64,000 nucleotides of DNA from Haliclona indistincta (Eukaryota > Porifera > Demospongiae > Haplosclerida > Chalinidae). Shown piece by piece: positions 40,827-63,263 of this stretch. The translations under genes were made by a program, and so were the position numbers. Within the stretch, counting starts at the first letter, position 1, and the number at the start of each line of letters is the position of its first letter. The DNA lies in assembly GCA_964017065.1 (NCBI GenBank), contig OZ024792.1, forward strand, positions 8,397,385 through 8,461,384, read 5' to 3'. A model generated the notes under the pieces. It worked only from the letters and a program-made list of their open reading frames with translations. It made no database searches and had not been told where the DNA came from.

Positions 40827-43800
40827 TTATGCATCTGAAGACATTGGTTTGTTTCTGTGTAGTCTTCCTGCCGCTCCTCCCTTCCTCACTCGTCTGACAT
40901 CATTGTCGACCTGTTGTAGCATGTAAAGTGGATATGCTACATCATTACCGAGATAGTTCTCAATATAGTCCAAACTCATTTCATGATTGTGTCGTACTCC
41001 TGCTCTGCGGTACTGTGACCTATCTGACACACGGCTTGTATCACTAGTTGATCCTTGCTTTGTGTGAGTGCTTGGTATGTGTGGTTGTCTGCTTGGCTTC
41101 TTTTTGTCAGATCGACATATTAATACCTCTCTCACTCTTGGTCTCAATAGACCATTAGTAACAAAGTAGTAAATGGCATCCACTAGAACCAGACAACCTG
41201 TGAGCACTAAAAATATTGCTCTGTTTTCAGTGACTGTAGCCGTTGCAAACTGGAGTCCAATGGCAGCAGAGAACATCGTTAGCTCAACAAGTAGTGATGT
41301 CATCTGCACGTACGAGTGAGTGGAGACTGTGTAACCACTGAACACAAGACTGAATAGGCTGATCAGAATAGTCACTGTTACCAAAGCAACACTGAACACT
41401 GCCACATAGGTGAAGTAACTTGGAAACTCTCCATTTTCCAGCCAGCAGCTACACCAGACGGACATTATCATATTAACAATGGCCACTACTTATGAGTACT
41501 TACATATCAACTTGTTTCATTCCATTAGCCAGTGTGACAACAGAATATATCATTACAGGAATTACCGGGACAGCTATACAGGGAAGAATCACATGATAAT
41601 ACCCTATGCTAGTACCACATGATAATACCCTATGCTAGTACCACATGATAATACCCTATGCTAGTACCACATGATAATACCCTATGCTAGTACCACATGA
41701 TAATACCCTATGCTAGTACCACATGATAATACCCTATGCTAGTACCACATGATAATACCCTATGCTAGTACCACATGATAATACCCATTGCTAGTACCAC
41801 ATGATAATACCCTATGCTAGTACCACATGATAATACCCTATGCTAGTACCACATGATAATACCCTATGCTAGTACCACATGATAATACCCTATGCTAGTA
41901 CCACATGATAATACCCTATGCTAGTAGTACATGATAATACCCTATGCTAGTAGTACATGATAATACCCTATGTTAGTAGTACATGATAATACCCTATGCT
42001 AGTAGTACATGATAATACCCTATGTTAGTAGTACATGATAATACCCTATGTTAGTAGTACATGATAATACCCTACTCCTTCATGGTAATATATAACTTAC
42101 TCCATGCTAATATGGTGAATGGCATAATAAAGCAGTTGCGCTCATACAGTTGACGACGTGTTTCTCTCAGTACTATAACAATTGGTCGTATGATGAGCCA
42201 CAGGTAGCTGACCAATATGGTGTAGTGTAGTAGTAGACCAACTGTGAAACACAATCCATCAACTGGCCATCGTTCCAATGACAGCATCATCACTAGATAG
42301 ACCAAGCACTGTGATAGTGAGTGATTGACCAATGCTTGTACACTTCGTACATACTTGTGTCTGGATCAATATTATCAATCGACTAGTATTATACTGCAGT
42401 ATTAGGCTGACCTTATACATGCCACTAATGATGATAATACTAATGGCAGATGAAGAACTACACCAACTCCACAACATGAGTAGAATACAATACGATACAT
42501 GAAACTGAATATCACTTCAGTATCAGCAGGTGGCGAGATCTATTATTATACAACAATATTACAATAGTATTATTTTATTACTATAATACCTCAATAACAG
42601 TGACTGGTACATTAGTGGTATTGCATTCACATGTAACCATTGCACTATGTGATATTATAGTGATACATGTTGCATTACTCCACCCACCAGCTCCTCCTAC
42701 AATGAGATAAGCACACACAAATAGCACAATACACAGCTACTCACCATTGAGACTACTGATCCATGCCACACACAGTGGCTGGGAATCACTATCAACCTGT
42801 AGTTAGCAAGCAATATAATGAGGCTATGAATATCATTATAATTACCATAACTTGATCATATGTTATATTGACATATCCTGGTCCACCATCACTGGTTGTG
42901 ACGACAATAATAGGCGTCACTAGTACAGCTCCACCTTCACACACCCTCACACCATCACTCATCACACTACACCTCACATTAGTGAATAGTTGTGAGTTGT
43001 TGTACACTGTGACCTGCATGACTCATGATTAGTATCATATCGACCAACAACCGTTATTATACCTGTATCACTTTAGCACCATTGTTGCCATGGTAACTGA
43101 TAACCAACTCAGTTCTATTGGTAGTATTAGTAGTAAACTCAAGGCCGTGCATTGTCACCATGGCAACAGTATCCTCTCCACCAATCAGCTTACTTCCCAC
43201 CAGTAGATTACTGTATGCCAGTAGTATAGTGTTATTGGTACCTAGCAATCCAGTACTAATGGCTTGCTGTAACCTGCAGTACAGTATCAACCATAGCTAA
43301 TGTTGGTGTTGACAACTTACATATTGGTCATTGATCTGTTGACGAGAGATGTAACATTAGCTTGTAGAGCTGAATCAATAGCTTGAAACACATAACCCAG
43401 TGTCTATAGTACCACTCTAAACTATCAATTATAGTGAACATAGTAATACTCACTGTCTCATTCAGTGGTAATCCACTGTTCAATACAGCTGCTGTGGTTT
43501 GTATTAAGCTACTAGTGTCTGCTTCAGTAAGATAGTTGTACTGCAGTCTAGCCAGTGTTGCTGCTACCATTCCAATGTTATCAGCAGTGAGAGGAACCTG
43601 TAGTGCATTATTGCCACTATGATGTCATGTTACTATAGACTGACTGACCTCTGCCAGTGAATGGAGGATAGAACTAGCAGTTGAACAGTTACTATCATCC
43701 ACCATTCCCCACAAACCTAGCCGTGGTGAACTCTCGCACACTCGTATGGCCATTGCACCAATGGGGCCGTAAGGACATGTAACCATAGCAACATGACCTA

Positions 43801-45158
43801 GTGATACGGCTGGCCATTGCAGTATGCCGCTAGCTAGCTCAGTCAATGATGGAGGACAAAATGATGATGGTGACGGCGATATCACTGCTGTTGGTGATGG
43901 TGTTGAAGATAGTGATAGTAGCGATGTTAGTGATGGAGAAGGTGTTGATGATAGCACTGGTGATGGTGATAGAAGTGATGGAGAAGGTGATAGTAGTGAT
44001 GGCGAAGGTGTTGAAGATGGTGATGGTAGTAATGGGGAAGATGTTGATGGAGAATGTGTTATAGTAGTGCTGTCCACTGCAGATATAGTACTAGTCATCA
44101 ATATTGATGATGTGATTGCTGCTGCAGGAACACACACATAATAATGAATATCATTGTAGCAGTATATTCATCTGTTCTAGTAGTAAGCAACAAGTATGTA
44201 ATAACATTATCATGAGCTCATGAATAATACTCACTAGTGATTGCGCAGTATGTATCATAGTATACTAGTACAGGTGATCCTGTACTATGCAATGGTGTAG
44301 CACACACTACACTGTCTGCTCCATGCACAGTCACATTAGTTTGGTATCTTAATAGTTTAATCAATGTGTTATTACACTGGCAGGACCACTGGTTCCCACT
44401 CAGGACTCTATGATTAGAGAATACAACACAAGTGAGACATTAGCATCTAGCGATCCACTCACATGTTGGTAAGAGCAGGGACTTGAGAGAGAAAATCATC
44501 AGATATGCTGGTCAGATTATTGTCACTAGCATAACTGTAGAAAGAGAGAAGGAAGGAAGTGAACTGCCACCATAATGCCACTACTGACTCACAGTGTTGT
44601 GAGACTAGTGAGTGGTCCAGTGAATGCATCAGAGGAGAGGTGAGTGAGCTGGTTGTTAGTTAAATCACTACAGTATAATAAAGATATGTGAGCACAAGTA
44701 TCAATGTTAGCCTCACAGTGACACTAGACTAGACAGTGGTTGAAGCACTCCATTGGGCAGGTCACTGAGCAGATTATGAGAGAGGTTGAGGTGCTCCAAG
44801 TTGGTCAATCCAATGAATGAATCAATGTTTAGGTGTTGCAGTGTATTAGATGACATTGTACTGTATTTTTATGTGAAGCATAATGCATGCATCTGGTAAG
44901 ACTAGTAACATACAGGTTCTGCAGGTTAGCACCGTTTTGGAATGAGTTAGGAGGAATCTCTGATACTAGTCCATTGACAGTCCTGCAAGAGAAGATGCCA
45001 GTCACAGTAATAATGGTGCTGCTTGCATACCATGAGGCTGGGTAGTGCAAATTGCACACAAATTGAAAGAAACAGATCTGACAACTACTGGGACAAGTAT
45101 TACATAACACTATTGATGGACAAGACGCGATCCATAGTAACAAAAGAAGCTTAAGCAT
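40827..45158 (-). CDS. LRR-containing adhesion GPCR (ADGRA-like architecture)
   Basis: Start at 45158-45156 with a signal peptide (MLKLLLLLWIASCPSIVLC). Then an LRRNT-like Cys cluster (CPSSCQICF), leucine-rich repeats (LEHLNLSHNLLSDLP, LTNNQLTHLSSDAF, DNNLTSISDDFL), an LRRCT (NQWSCQCNNTL), a Ser/Thr/Pro stalk, a hormone-receptor-like domain (VTCPYGPIGAMAIRVCE, LGLWG, NCST), a GAIN region and a GPS-like segment (CVAWISSLNG, GGWSNATC, VTCECNTTNVPV). Seven membrane helices follow; the last exon (40827-41486) has TM5-7 and a basic tail. LRR plus HRM plus GAIN plus 7TM is the ADGRA (GPR124/125) order, without a clear Ig domain. Ligand and signalling are unknown. Stop at 40829-40827. Confidence 0.82.
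41570..42075 (-). repeat. 26-bp array, GPCR intron
   Basis: About 19 copies of CACATGATAATACCCTATGC plus tagtac, switching from 'taccac' to 'tagtac' units at about 41925. It fills the intron between the exon encoding ILAW (donor near 42095) and the exon encoding VPVIPVMIYSVVTLANG. Confidence 0.9.
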
Positions 45159-45308
45159 CGCTGCTAGATGAGGTAGCTGCAGCCAACGAGAAGGGTGGGG
45201 CTACAGTAGATAGACGTAGACTAGACGACGTAGACGAGACACGGTAGGCGTGGCTGATAAAATTATGATATTTATGAGCCATCGAACGTGCCTTTATAAA
45301 AACAAGGC
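45159..45308. promoter_or_regulatory. 150-bp divergent promoter between the GPCR and syntaxin genes
   Basis: Contains a short tandem tagacgtagac motif near 45210-45235 and an AT-rich box ataaaattatgat at about 45257. Orientation and spacing suggest a shared promoter. Confidence 0.4.
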
Positions 45309-46402
45309 ATGGCCCTGTCGCCTACCGAGTCGGATCACTATAGGGCAGAGCTAAGATTAACCCAGCGCAGACAAGAGGGGCAGTCTCGTTCTACTGAAGA
45401 GGTGAGTGATCTTACACTAAGTTGGCAGCTGGTGTACTGGGTGATATTGTCATAATCACACCACTTTCGACCGACAGCTGGTAGAATCACTTGAACGCGA
45501 TATCAGTGAATACAGAGAGTGTGTGGACGCGTTAGGGACGTCACTAGACCGCGACAAGTTCCGCCGTGAGCTGCCAGCACTGAGAGATAACATTCAGCGC
45601 AAGATAACTACTGTTGAAAACGACCTACAGTCTAAAAGGTGAGTTGATCCATCCCACCCACCATGAAGCTGTTAGATGCTGATTTAGGGATAGCGGTGGC
45701 AGTGGACTCATTGTCAAGCGCATATCAGAACGTCTACAACACCAAAAAGACAAGTTTAATCAACTTGTGAACAAGGAGACGACACAAAAAATGTCGACAC
45801 ACAACAGTGATGATGGTATGTGTTGTAGTGTCGTCTAGCTGGTGTGTGAGGTGTCCCTCTCTAGCTGAACTTGGTGGGGCTTACTATCGTGCTGACAATA
45901 CATTCCAAGCTCAGCAACAGAGCACTGCTGCAGCACTAGAGACCAGAGAGAAGGAAGCTCAAGCTATGCAGGGATTAGAGAGGCATGCCATTGTATTAAT
46001 ATTGGTAACCATAGTAACCACACAATAGGGACATTCTTGACCTAAATGAGATCAATCGTGATATGAATGTGATGGTACATGAACAAGGAGACGACATCAA
46101 TCGTATTGGTAAGTAGCTATGCCGTGTGTGATTATTGTGTGTCTCCATAGAACATCACACCGAGAGAGCTGCAGATAGAGTTGCTGTAGCTACCAATGAC
46201 ACTAATAAAGTATGTCCACCACACTGTGGTCTCTCTCACTAATCATCACTCTCTCTCTCAGATACGAGTGCTTCACTGGCGTAATCGTAAGATGATGATC
46301 ATTATTGGAGGAGTAATAGCTGGAGTCGTAGTTGCTATCATTATAGCGCTAATTATCATCATCTCTATCGCAGTGTGTGCTCCGCCCGGTGGATCGTGTT
46401 AA
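45309..46402 (+). CDS. Syntaxin-family Qa-SNARE
   Basis: ATG at 45309 (MALSPTESDHYRAELRLTQ); stop 46400-46402. N-terminal helices (LVESLERDISEYRECVDALG, FRRELPALRDNIQRKI, ISERLQHQKDKFNQLVNKE) look like an Habc bundle. The SNARE motif reads ALETREKEAQAMQGLERHAI, then DILDLNEINRDMNVMVHEQG with the central Gln, DDINRIEHHTERAADRV, followed by the anchor MMIIIGGVIAGVVVAIIIAL ending CAPPGGSC. The motif fits the syntaxin 7/12-like endosomal group best, but the exact paralogue is not settled. It is convergent with NDUFS7 with only 34 bp between stop codons. Confidence 0.85.
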
Positions 46403-46436
46403 TGATGACTATTATAACAATACAATATAACTGCAG

Positions 46437-47330
<894 letters not shown>

Positions 47331-47498
47331 TTTTCTTGATACACGCAAGCACAAAGGGTTAAACAAAGCGCGTTAAATAGAATGAACAATAACGTTTGAC
47401 AATAATTATTTTTGACAATGCAGTGAGATACATGATACTACTGAAAATAAACAATGTTCATGACGGCATAATGAACTGCTCTATTATACAGGTAAATG

Positions 47499-50400
47499 TT
47501 ACTCATCACCATCTCTTTGCTGAGTTTTCAAAGCAAAGAATTCTTTAGCTGTCTCATCATTCTGTCGTTGAGAGAGCACAGTAAGTAAAGCACGGCCCAT
47601 CTTGGTGAGTGAGAGAGAGTCACCAAGATCAAGGGTGTAGATGGAGGAACGTAGAGCTCTACCTAATGGTATCACAGAGACACCAATTATCCTGTCAGTA
47701 CCAAATACTGTTTTATTACGAACTGTGACTTGCAGTTCACATAGATCAGAAGGAGGAAGCACACTAGATGGATATAGTCAGTACAGCTACGATATTATTA
47801 TAATACTCACAACTTGAAGCTCTGGTTGTAGGCAGGATTAAGTGACTGCTTTGGTTGAGTAGAATATTTGAACTTATTGAGACTGTGTGATCCAGGAATT
47901 ATAACACTCAACTCAACATATGGCTTCAGTGATTGAGCTTCTAATGTGTAGTGTTACTATAATCACAGCAAGACAGTGTGCACTTACCTTGAAACGGAGT
48001 CAGTTTACTGGCAGAGATCACTGCAGGGGCAGCACAGTGTGAAGTGAGTGCATGACGTGGCTTACCTCTGATAGTTCCATCAAATTCTCCAGTGGCTGGA
48101 TGCCTGGACGCTCTTACCTCCAGCTGCACCTCTCCATATGATGCCTCACTACCAGTTTGATTACTATCAGGTCCTACAGTATTGCATGGCAGTCTCTAGT
48201 ACCAACTATATTGCTCTAGTAACCTGATGCATCTTTCATGAACTCTGCTATTAGAGTCTCAGTAGTCTGTCGATATAGCTTTATAGACATCTTGAGTTGC
48301 ATGCAGCTCTTCTCTAAAGCTGCTTTCTTTACTCCACCATCTTCAACACCAAAGAACTCCTACATTAGCCAGCATGCAGCATGAGGTATGGTCAGTGTAT
48401 TGTTGGTCACCTTGAGTAAGTCCACAATATGATCTAATATAGCACATTGTCTTTGATTATAGTTACAGCTTAGTTCATCTCCTCTTAGTGAGGGCAGTAA
48501 CATGCTCTGAAATGCTTCTGACACAACATGCCAAAGTTCCTAGCAAGAGGGGAAAGTGACTGAGTATCATCAGAGCCAAACAAACTTTGATCAATTTCTG
48601 CAAGACAGCTTTTTCACATTTTTCTCCCATTGTTTTGGCCCTGTAGTAATGGACGTGGCAATGAGCATGCCACCGACCCATCAACTGACCTCATACAAAG
48701 AGCATCTAATAACAGGCTAGCCACCTCCTTTGCTTCATTCCGAGTGGCTGCTCCTTGTGCCTTCATTCTACAACAGCAGTGAAGGGGTAATGTTTATATG
48801 CTGTTGCTCACTGTAATAACTGCTTTTGAATTAGAAACACTTTTGAGCGAATGTCATCAGAGAAACTGTACAATGAATGATAGAATTACAGCAGCTACAG
48901 TAGTATAGATACCTCTTGACCACAAAGGGGCACCATGTCCCAAGCTGCTTAGTGAGGACAGACTGAAGGTCACTGAGCTCTGACGTACATTTAATACCAG
49001 CCTATGGAACCAAGCTAGACTTGGCTTGCAGTTGGTAACATGCCTCACCTGTTCTTTTCCCATTTCCTCGTACAATCTCTGCAGTCCATATCGCACAAAG
49101 TGAAGATTGTTTAGAAGCATACAAACCTGCGATAAGATCACACTATACAAGCTAGCTAGGTAGTGCAGTGGTTACCATGGCAAGATTTGTCACATAGTTA
49201 GGAATAGCAGTAGCGACTAGATCAATGTAATGAACCAAGATACTCTTCACTACCTGTGACAAGATAATGCAGCGCCTGCAGTGAGGAGCAACGCTTACCA
49301 GAGCAAACTCATGAAGATACTCATGCTTAATCTCAAGGATACCACCATCTAGCCCATGAATCATTTTGAGCCCCTGAGCACAGATCATGAGATAATCATG
49401 TGACATACAATGGTAATCATGTGACACACTAACAGCGTGAAAGAGATCAAAAGTGTCAAACGATGATGAAGAGAAGCATTCTCCTTGATGAGACTGAAAC
49501 TGAATAACAGCAACTAATAGTCAGAATCTCATAGGTAAGCATCAGTCCATACTTGTGTTTCCTTGTCTTTCTCCCAAGCATTAGTGACAAAACGAGTTGA
49601 AACATGTGAGAAGTCTTGTATCCAATATTTGACTGCTGGCACAAACCACCGTGGGTAGCCTGGATCTGTCCCTGGTGGCATAACTGCTCTCACTTTACCC
49701 TCATAAAACTTTTTGACCTGCGAGAAATAATAATCATTATTGACTGAATATTAACTTACAGCACAGAGGAGGTTGATAGCTTCAACAGGTGGAAACACCT
49801 CCAGATTAGAGCCACCTAGTTAGTAGTGATTACATGACAACATACGTACAATAACAGCACAAACCATCAAATAATGTGCACAAAGTGGGTTTGAAATTAT
49901 TCCATAGCTCCACTAATCCAAAGTCTCCGAGATTAAATGAGCAAAAACTATGATATTGGTAAAGATAATGAACAGTGTAGATAGTGACATGAACCTCTTT
50001 ATGGCTGGATAGTAAGTGTTCCTGTCTTCATATTCAACAGCAATCATTTTACGTAGAACATTATAGTAAAACTCATATGGAGGGAGGTCGGGATTAAGAC
50101 CAGGATGTTCCGAATAGTTCTCCGGAATGCTGTCTTGCACTATCACATCAAATGTGCTCTTGAAACACTCCTAGTGGATTATAGGAAAAAAAATGACCAC
50201 GACGTGATTTGAACACGCAACCTTCTGATCTGGAGTCAGACGCGCTACCGTTGCGCCACGCAGTCACATGCATTACCTTCATACTATCGGAGAGAATATC
50301 TGACAGCTTGCCAGGTGACATACCCATTGCCTACAATACCAAACCGGGAATGTTTGCAGCAGCAGCGGTGTCATAATGTACCTGTTGTTGGAACTCTATT

Positions 50401-53400
50401 ACATCCTTTATGAGCATGATTGTATTGTGAAGATCTTCCAATCGATCCTTCTCATTTTCTGGAAACACTTCCTACAGCACTACATGACAATAAGTCGTCA
50501 GCAACATGACACTCACTCTGTACTGCTGTAAATCAAGACGCAACTGAGCAAGAAGTTTGTCCAATAATCGTGCAAAATTATCTCTCTGTTAAAAACAGTA
50601 ATGATGTTATGCTAATGCTATTATTGTACTAACCCCAAAGTTACTGGATTCAAACAGCTCTTGCATGAGCTTGTAGAGACCAACACCTCGTATACTGTGA
50701 TCTTCATAGCTATGCTTGAACATGAACTGTTTGATCAAATTAAGAACACTGCAAGTGATGACCAGAGCATTGGGTGCTGTATGATGGTCCACTAGTAGCT
50801 TGAAGTGACTGAATAGTATTATTATAACAGCATAAGCTGAATGAGCTAACATACACCATAGTCCTATAGAGAGGTTCCACAGAGAACCGCAGTGCAAACT
50901 CATCAGTGATATTAAGGGCCTCATCAGGCAGCAGCGGGGGCGGGCCGACCTCATCATCGGACATCTATACCAACAGAGTCAAACCACCAGGCGTTGCGAT
51001 TAATCAGCAGATATACCTTTTTAACATTGACCAATGGTTGGTTCTGATTCATGTGCAGATAAAGGAACAGTTGCTATATGGAAGAATGAAGCATTTTATC
51101 AGCGGTGATGTGACTGACATACTTCATGTAACATAGTGTACATTGTGTGGAATGGCGCTACTGTGAATTCTCCAGCCACTTGACAAGACACGTTCAGGTT
51201 GATAGCTCCAGAGACAACATTGTCTGCTGTGCGTTTGTCTACAGCAACTAGCTAGTGATTGGGTCACAATAGCTGCCATATCACTAACCTAGCTTGTACC
51301 AGATGTCTTGAGGAGCTCCTATTCTTTGCACTTCAATCAATTTCTGACCAAGAAAGAGGTCGCCTTCCTTGGTTAACCTCTGATGCAACTTGCTCATTGT
51401 ATTGTGTTGTTCATTCCTGACAGATGGATGGATGAACCAACAGCTAGCTAGTGTACTGAGTGACTTACCATACACGCACTTTAATAGGTTCATAATAATT
51501 GAAACACTCACTACATTACCAGATTATTATTAATGCTAGGATAATTATATTCATGGACTCACAACTCAAACTCATCGTTCCATTGTAATACACCAGTGCC
51601 CTTGTATGGCTTAGTCCTCTTCTTCACTCTACCAACCTCTACTTGTACATAGACACTCTTATCTAGTGAAATGAATGACTCATCATCACATCATTATAAC
51701 CACCACATACTAGTGACATTTTGTAGAGCCAGTCCTTGAGCTGCTGTCACTGTATTATAATGAATCAATCAATGCACATACTGCTAATCCATACCTTTCA
51801 CTCGTACTTGAGCTGCAAAATTTTTGGCTAAATCAAGAATCTTTTTAGCTACCTCGTCTACAATCCTGCTGTGCTCTGCTTCAGGAACTTGGAATGCCTC
51901 CCTGCGTGCATGAAGATGAACAGACAGCTGCTGAATGATAGAGTACACGTACCTGAGGAGTTCAAATCGTGCTGGAAAGGTCATGATCATTCGTTGCATC
52001 TTATCATTGACTGCCACAAGGTGAGAGTCGGCAAATGATGAATTGGACTCCAGGACTATAGATTTGTCACATGATTAAGGTAATGTACCACATGATTCAC
52101 TCACTTGTGAAGCAGTCCTGACTGGCTAGTGACTGACAGCGTTTATGGCAAGCCTTACCACACTCTATGTGAGAGGTAATGCTAGTATTATACTTTAGTG
52201 AATACTTACTTTGGCACTTGACGCCTTGTTTGTTGAGGCCCCATAACAAGCCTTCACATTCACTACAGTATGTTGGCTTCTTGAAAGTGGTGTCAGCGAA
52301 CTGGTGAGTGTCAGGGTCTGAAGCAGGATATATCAATGCTTGTATAGCTCTCTTGTAAACATGTATCCTCTATGGATAGAAGAGCATAACACACTGCGTG
52401 TATAGGTCAACACATACAAAGTCCTCATCAATCAGCTTGTGTGCCTTCTGCCTGCTCGCTCTTCGTGTTTTTCTTCGTGTATTGTATACATTCTATTATA
52501 TCAATCAATGATAGTTGCACACAGTATTACACTATCTTACACTCTTCTGTGAGAAGCCTTCTTCTATCCTCAGGTCAATGTCTCTGTTCATTTGTTTCAA
52601 TCCTTGCAAGTGATTGACTCTACACAAGATATGAAATGACATATCTACACACTCACTATGGATCACCTTGGCCTACAACTGTCTGCCATTTCTGTACCTA
52701 CGTGGTAAGCTACGATCAATGACAGTCTGGCAAGCACTAGTTGTGTTTATACAACGCTCACACACTTTCAGTGTTGAATATACAACATACACATAGTGCC
52801 ACCATACATGCAATTACCTACACTTCCTACAAATGGCATGTTCTAGTGTAAACATAATGGCAAGCTTTTGGACTTTTAGGATAGCTGGCCTCTAAACTAT
52901 GTTATTGGAAAGATTTGCATATGAATTTGTTAGCTAGCATGAAATATGTTACACTACAATGTTTGATTAGTAACTTACAGTTGAGATAATGCTGTGCCAT
53001 CTCTATTGGTTGATTTCAGTCTTGCTCCTCTTGTGTGATGAGTCAACATTGCTCTGAAGCCAGGATGACGCAGCACACTCTGCCAGCGTTCCTTTACAGC
53101 GTTCTTCCTTTCTACAGGCACGGTCCTCGCTTCTATACTAGGCTGGTGCTTCAAGCTATCTCTCTTCAATGGTACTTTAGTCGGAGATGACTGCTGAGAG
53201 TTAGCGAGTGCTGCAGGTGATGGTGATTTCCTGCTATCAGTAGCAGCTATGCCATGTGGAGAGCTCCTATCAGTAGCAGCTATGCCATGTGGAGAGCTGC
53301 TGTTAGTAGCTACTGTGCCATGTGGAGAGCTGCTGTTAGTAGCTACTGTGCCATGTGGAGAGCTGCTGTTAGTAGCTACTGTGCCATGTGGAGAGCTCCT

Positions 53401-54471
53401 ATCAGTAGCTACTGTGCCATGTGGAGAGCTGCTGTTAGTAGCTACTGTGCCATGTGGAGAGCTGCTGTTAGTAGCTACTGTGCCATGTGGAGAGCTGCTG
53501 TTAGTAGCTACTGTGCCATGTGGAGAGCTGCTGTTAGTAGCTACTGTGCCTTGTGGAGAGCTCCTATCAGTAGCTACTGTGCCATGTGGAGAGCTGCTGT
53601 TGGTAGCTACTGTGCCATGGCGAGAGCTGCTGTTAGTAGAGCAGAGGGTGTGGCTGGGTGAACGAGGAGGTGGAGCTAATCTACCCTCTCTCATTAACTT
53701 CTGTTGTGTCTCAAGAGTAAGCAGCTACAGACGGCATGATGATGCTTACAGCAACCATAATGACTCACCTCTCTCTTCTTTACGATTTCTAGTTTGCTCA
53801 GTTTGTCCTCTAACAGTGCCATAGTTTCCACAGGAAGATCTATAGTGATGTATGATGAGTGCCATGCAGTATATATCATCATGCATGCCTTTAGGAAGCT
53901 CAAAATGAGAGTCAAGTTGTATTTGATGGTTGGTTTGTGTGAGTGAGCCAGAAGGAGTAGGTAGGAACATGTCCTCCCATGTACCTTCTCTAGGCTGCAG
54001 CAGAAAGGATCAAGATTGTCATGAATATGATCAGGTTGGAGCACCTTATTGGAGTGACGTAATGAGTATAGTGGAATAAAGAGCAATCCAACGAGTTGAG
54101 GATTGAACTGAACAGAATCTGACAATAACTCTATCTTGAGAGATCCTTTTACGCAATCAACATCACTGCACAAAAAAAATATAATGTGTGTGTGTGTGTG
54201 TGCGTGCAGTCGCACAATTTCATGTCTTCGTTCCAGAAAGGAGTAGGAGCTGGGAGAGCGCGAGTAGAGCGCGTCAAAGACATCGCTTGTGCTGAAACAT
54301 GTACTGGTGTGCCTACAATATCATCATTGAGTGGATTAGGACAGCTCCGCACTTACCATCAGCTAGTGTCTTGGTGCTAACGCGAGCACGCCTCACTACA
54401 AGAACAAGCGACAACTAGTTACAGAGTGAATCGATGCACATACCGTGGACACACAGCGTCAGTTGAGCCAT
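47499..54471 (-). CDS. UNC13: UNC13 (Munc13) vesicle-priming factor, long form
   Basis: Start at 54471-54469 (MAQLTLCVHG), stop at 47501-47499. The N-terminus is C2A-like, with FELPKG and DLPVETMALLEDKLSKLE matching the Munc13-1 segment FELP..EEEARYWAKKLEQL. A Ser-rich linker with an 11-residue repeat follows (53240-53640), then a C1 domain (FKKPTYCSECEGLLWGLNKQ, CGKACHKRCQSLASQDC), a C2B domain, the MUN region (VEPLYRTMV, SNFGRDNFARLLDKLLAQLR, SMKECFKSTFDVIVQDSIPE), and a C-terminal C2C ending LSQRQNDETAKEFFALK, as in Munc13. UNC13 opens syntaxin and templates SNARE assembly. The C2B calcium loops lack the usual Asp residues (see findings). One intron hosts a tRNA-Trp gene. Confidence 0.92.
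50194..50265 (-). tRNA. tRNA-Trp (CCA), inside an UNC13 intron
   Basis: On the minus strand, GACTGCG opens the acceptor stem, GGCGCAACGGTAGCGC forms the D arm, TCTGA-CTCCAGA-TCAGA the anticodon arm with CCA, and GCGTG-TTCAAAT-CACGT the T arm. The acceptor closes with CGTGGTC plus discriminator A, with two G-U wobbles. There is no intron. A run of seven or more T follows directly (plus-strand aaaaaaaa at 50186-50193), a Pol III terminator. It lies in the same orientation as UNC13, between the exons encoding CFKSTFDVIVQ and MGMSPGKLSDIL. Confidence 0.95.
53240..53640 (-). repeat. 33-bp in-frame repeat in UNC13
   Basis: About twelve copies encode NSSSPHGTVAT, with DRSSPHGTVAT variants, in the disordered linker before the C1 domain. 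Each unit offers Ser-Pro sites, possible targets of proline-directed kinases. Copies are almost identical at DNA level. Confidence 0.88.
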
Positions 54472-54747
54472 TGAGCTAGCAAGGGTTCTGTTCCTGCTGG
54501 TGGCGATCACAGTACTGGGGCGTTGGTATGGGTTCGTTAACCAACTGTAGCACCTATTGTATGCATGTGTGCGGATGTGTTGGTATGCTTCCTCTCTCGC
54601 GCACATTAATCACTTCCTAAACAGACAGGTTTGGTAGCTTTGTATAATACAGGTTTCATTTTCTGAAATAATTATTTTTTTAACAGATGTTTAGTCAACT
54701 ATAGTTGACATGAAACAACAGGGTTGGTCTAATGTGCAGGGTCCAGT
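54472..54747. other. Intergenic gap between UNC13 and IQGAP
   Basis: 276 bp between the IQGAP stop and the UNC13 start, both on the minus strand. It must hold the IQGAP 3' end and the UNC13 promoter. An AT-rich patch (aaataattattttttt) lies at about 54665-54680. No further gene is seen. Confidence 0.5.

Positions 54748-63263
<8,516 letters not shown>

Noticed and set aside
43824..44141. Plus-strand 105-codon acidic frame (GDGVEDSDSSDVSDG)
   Set aside because: Antisense shadow of the Ser/Pro-rich stalk exon of the adhesion GPCR, which has splice continuity and domain context.
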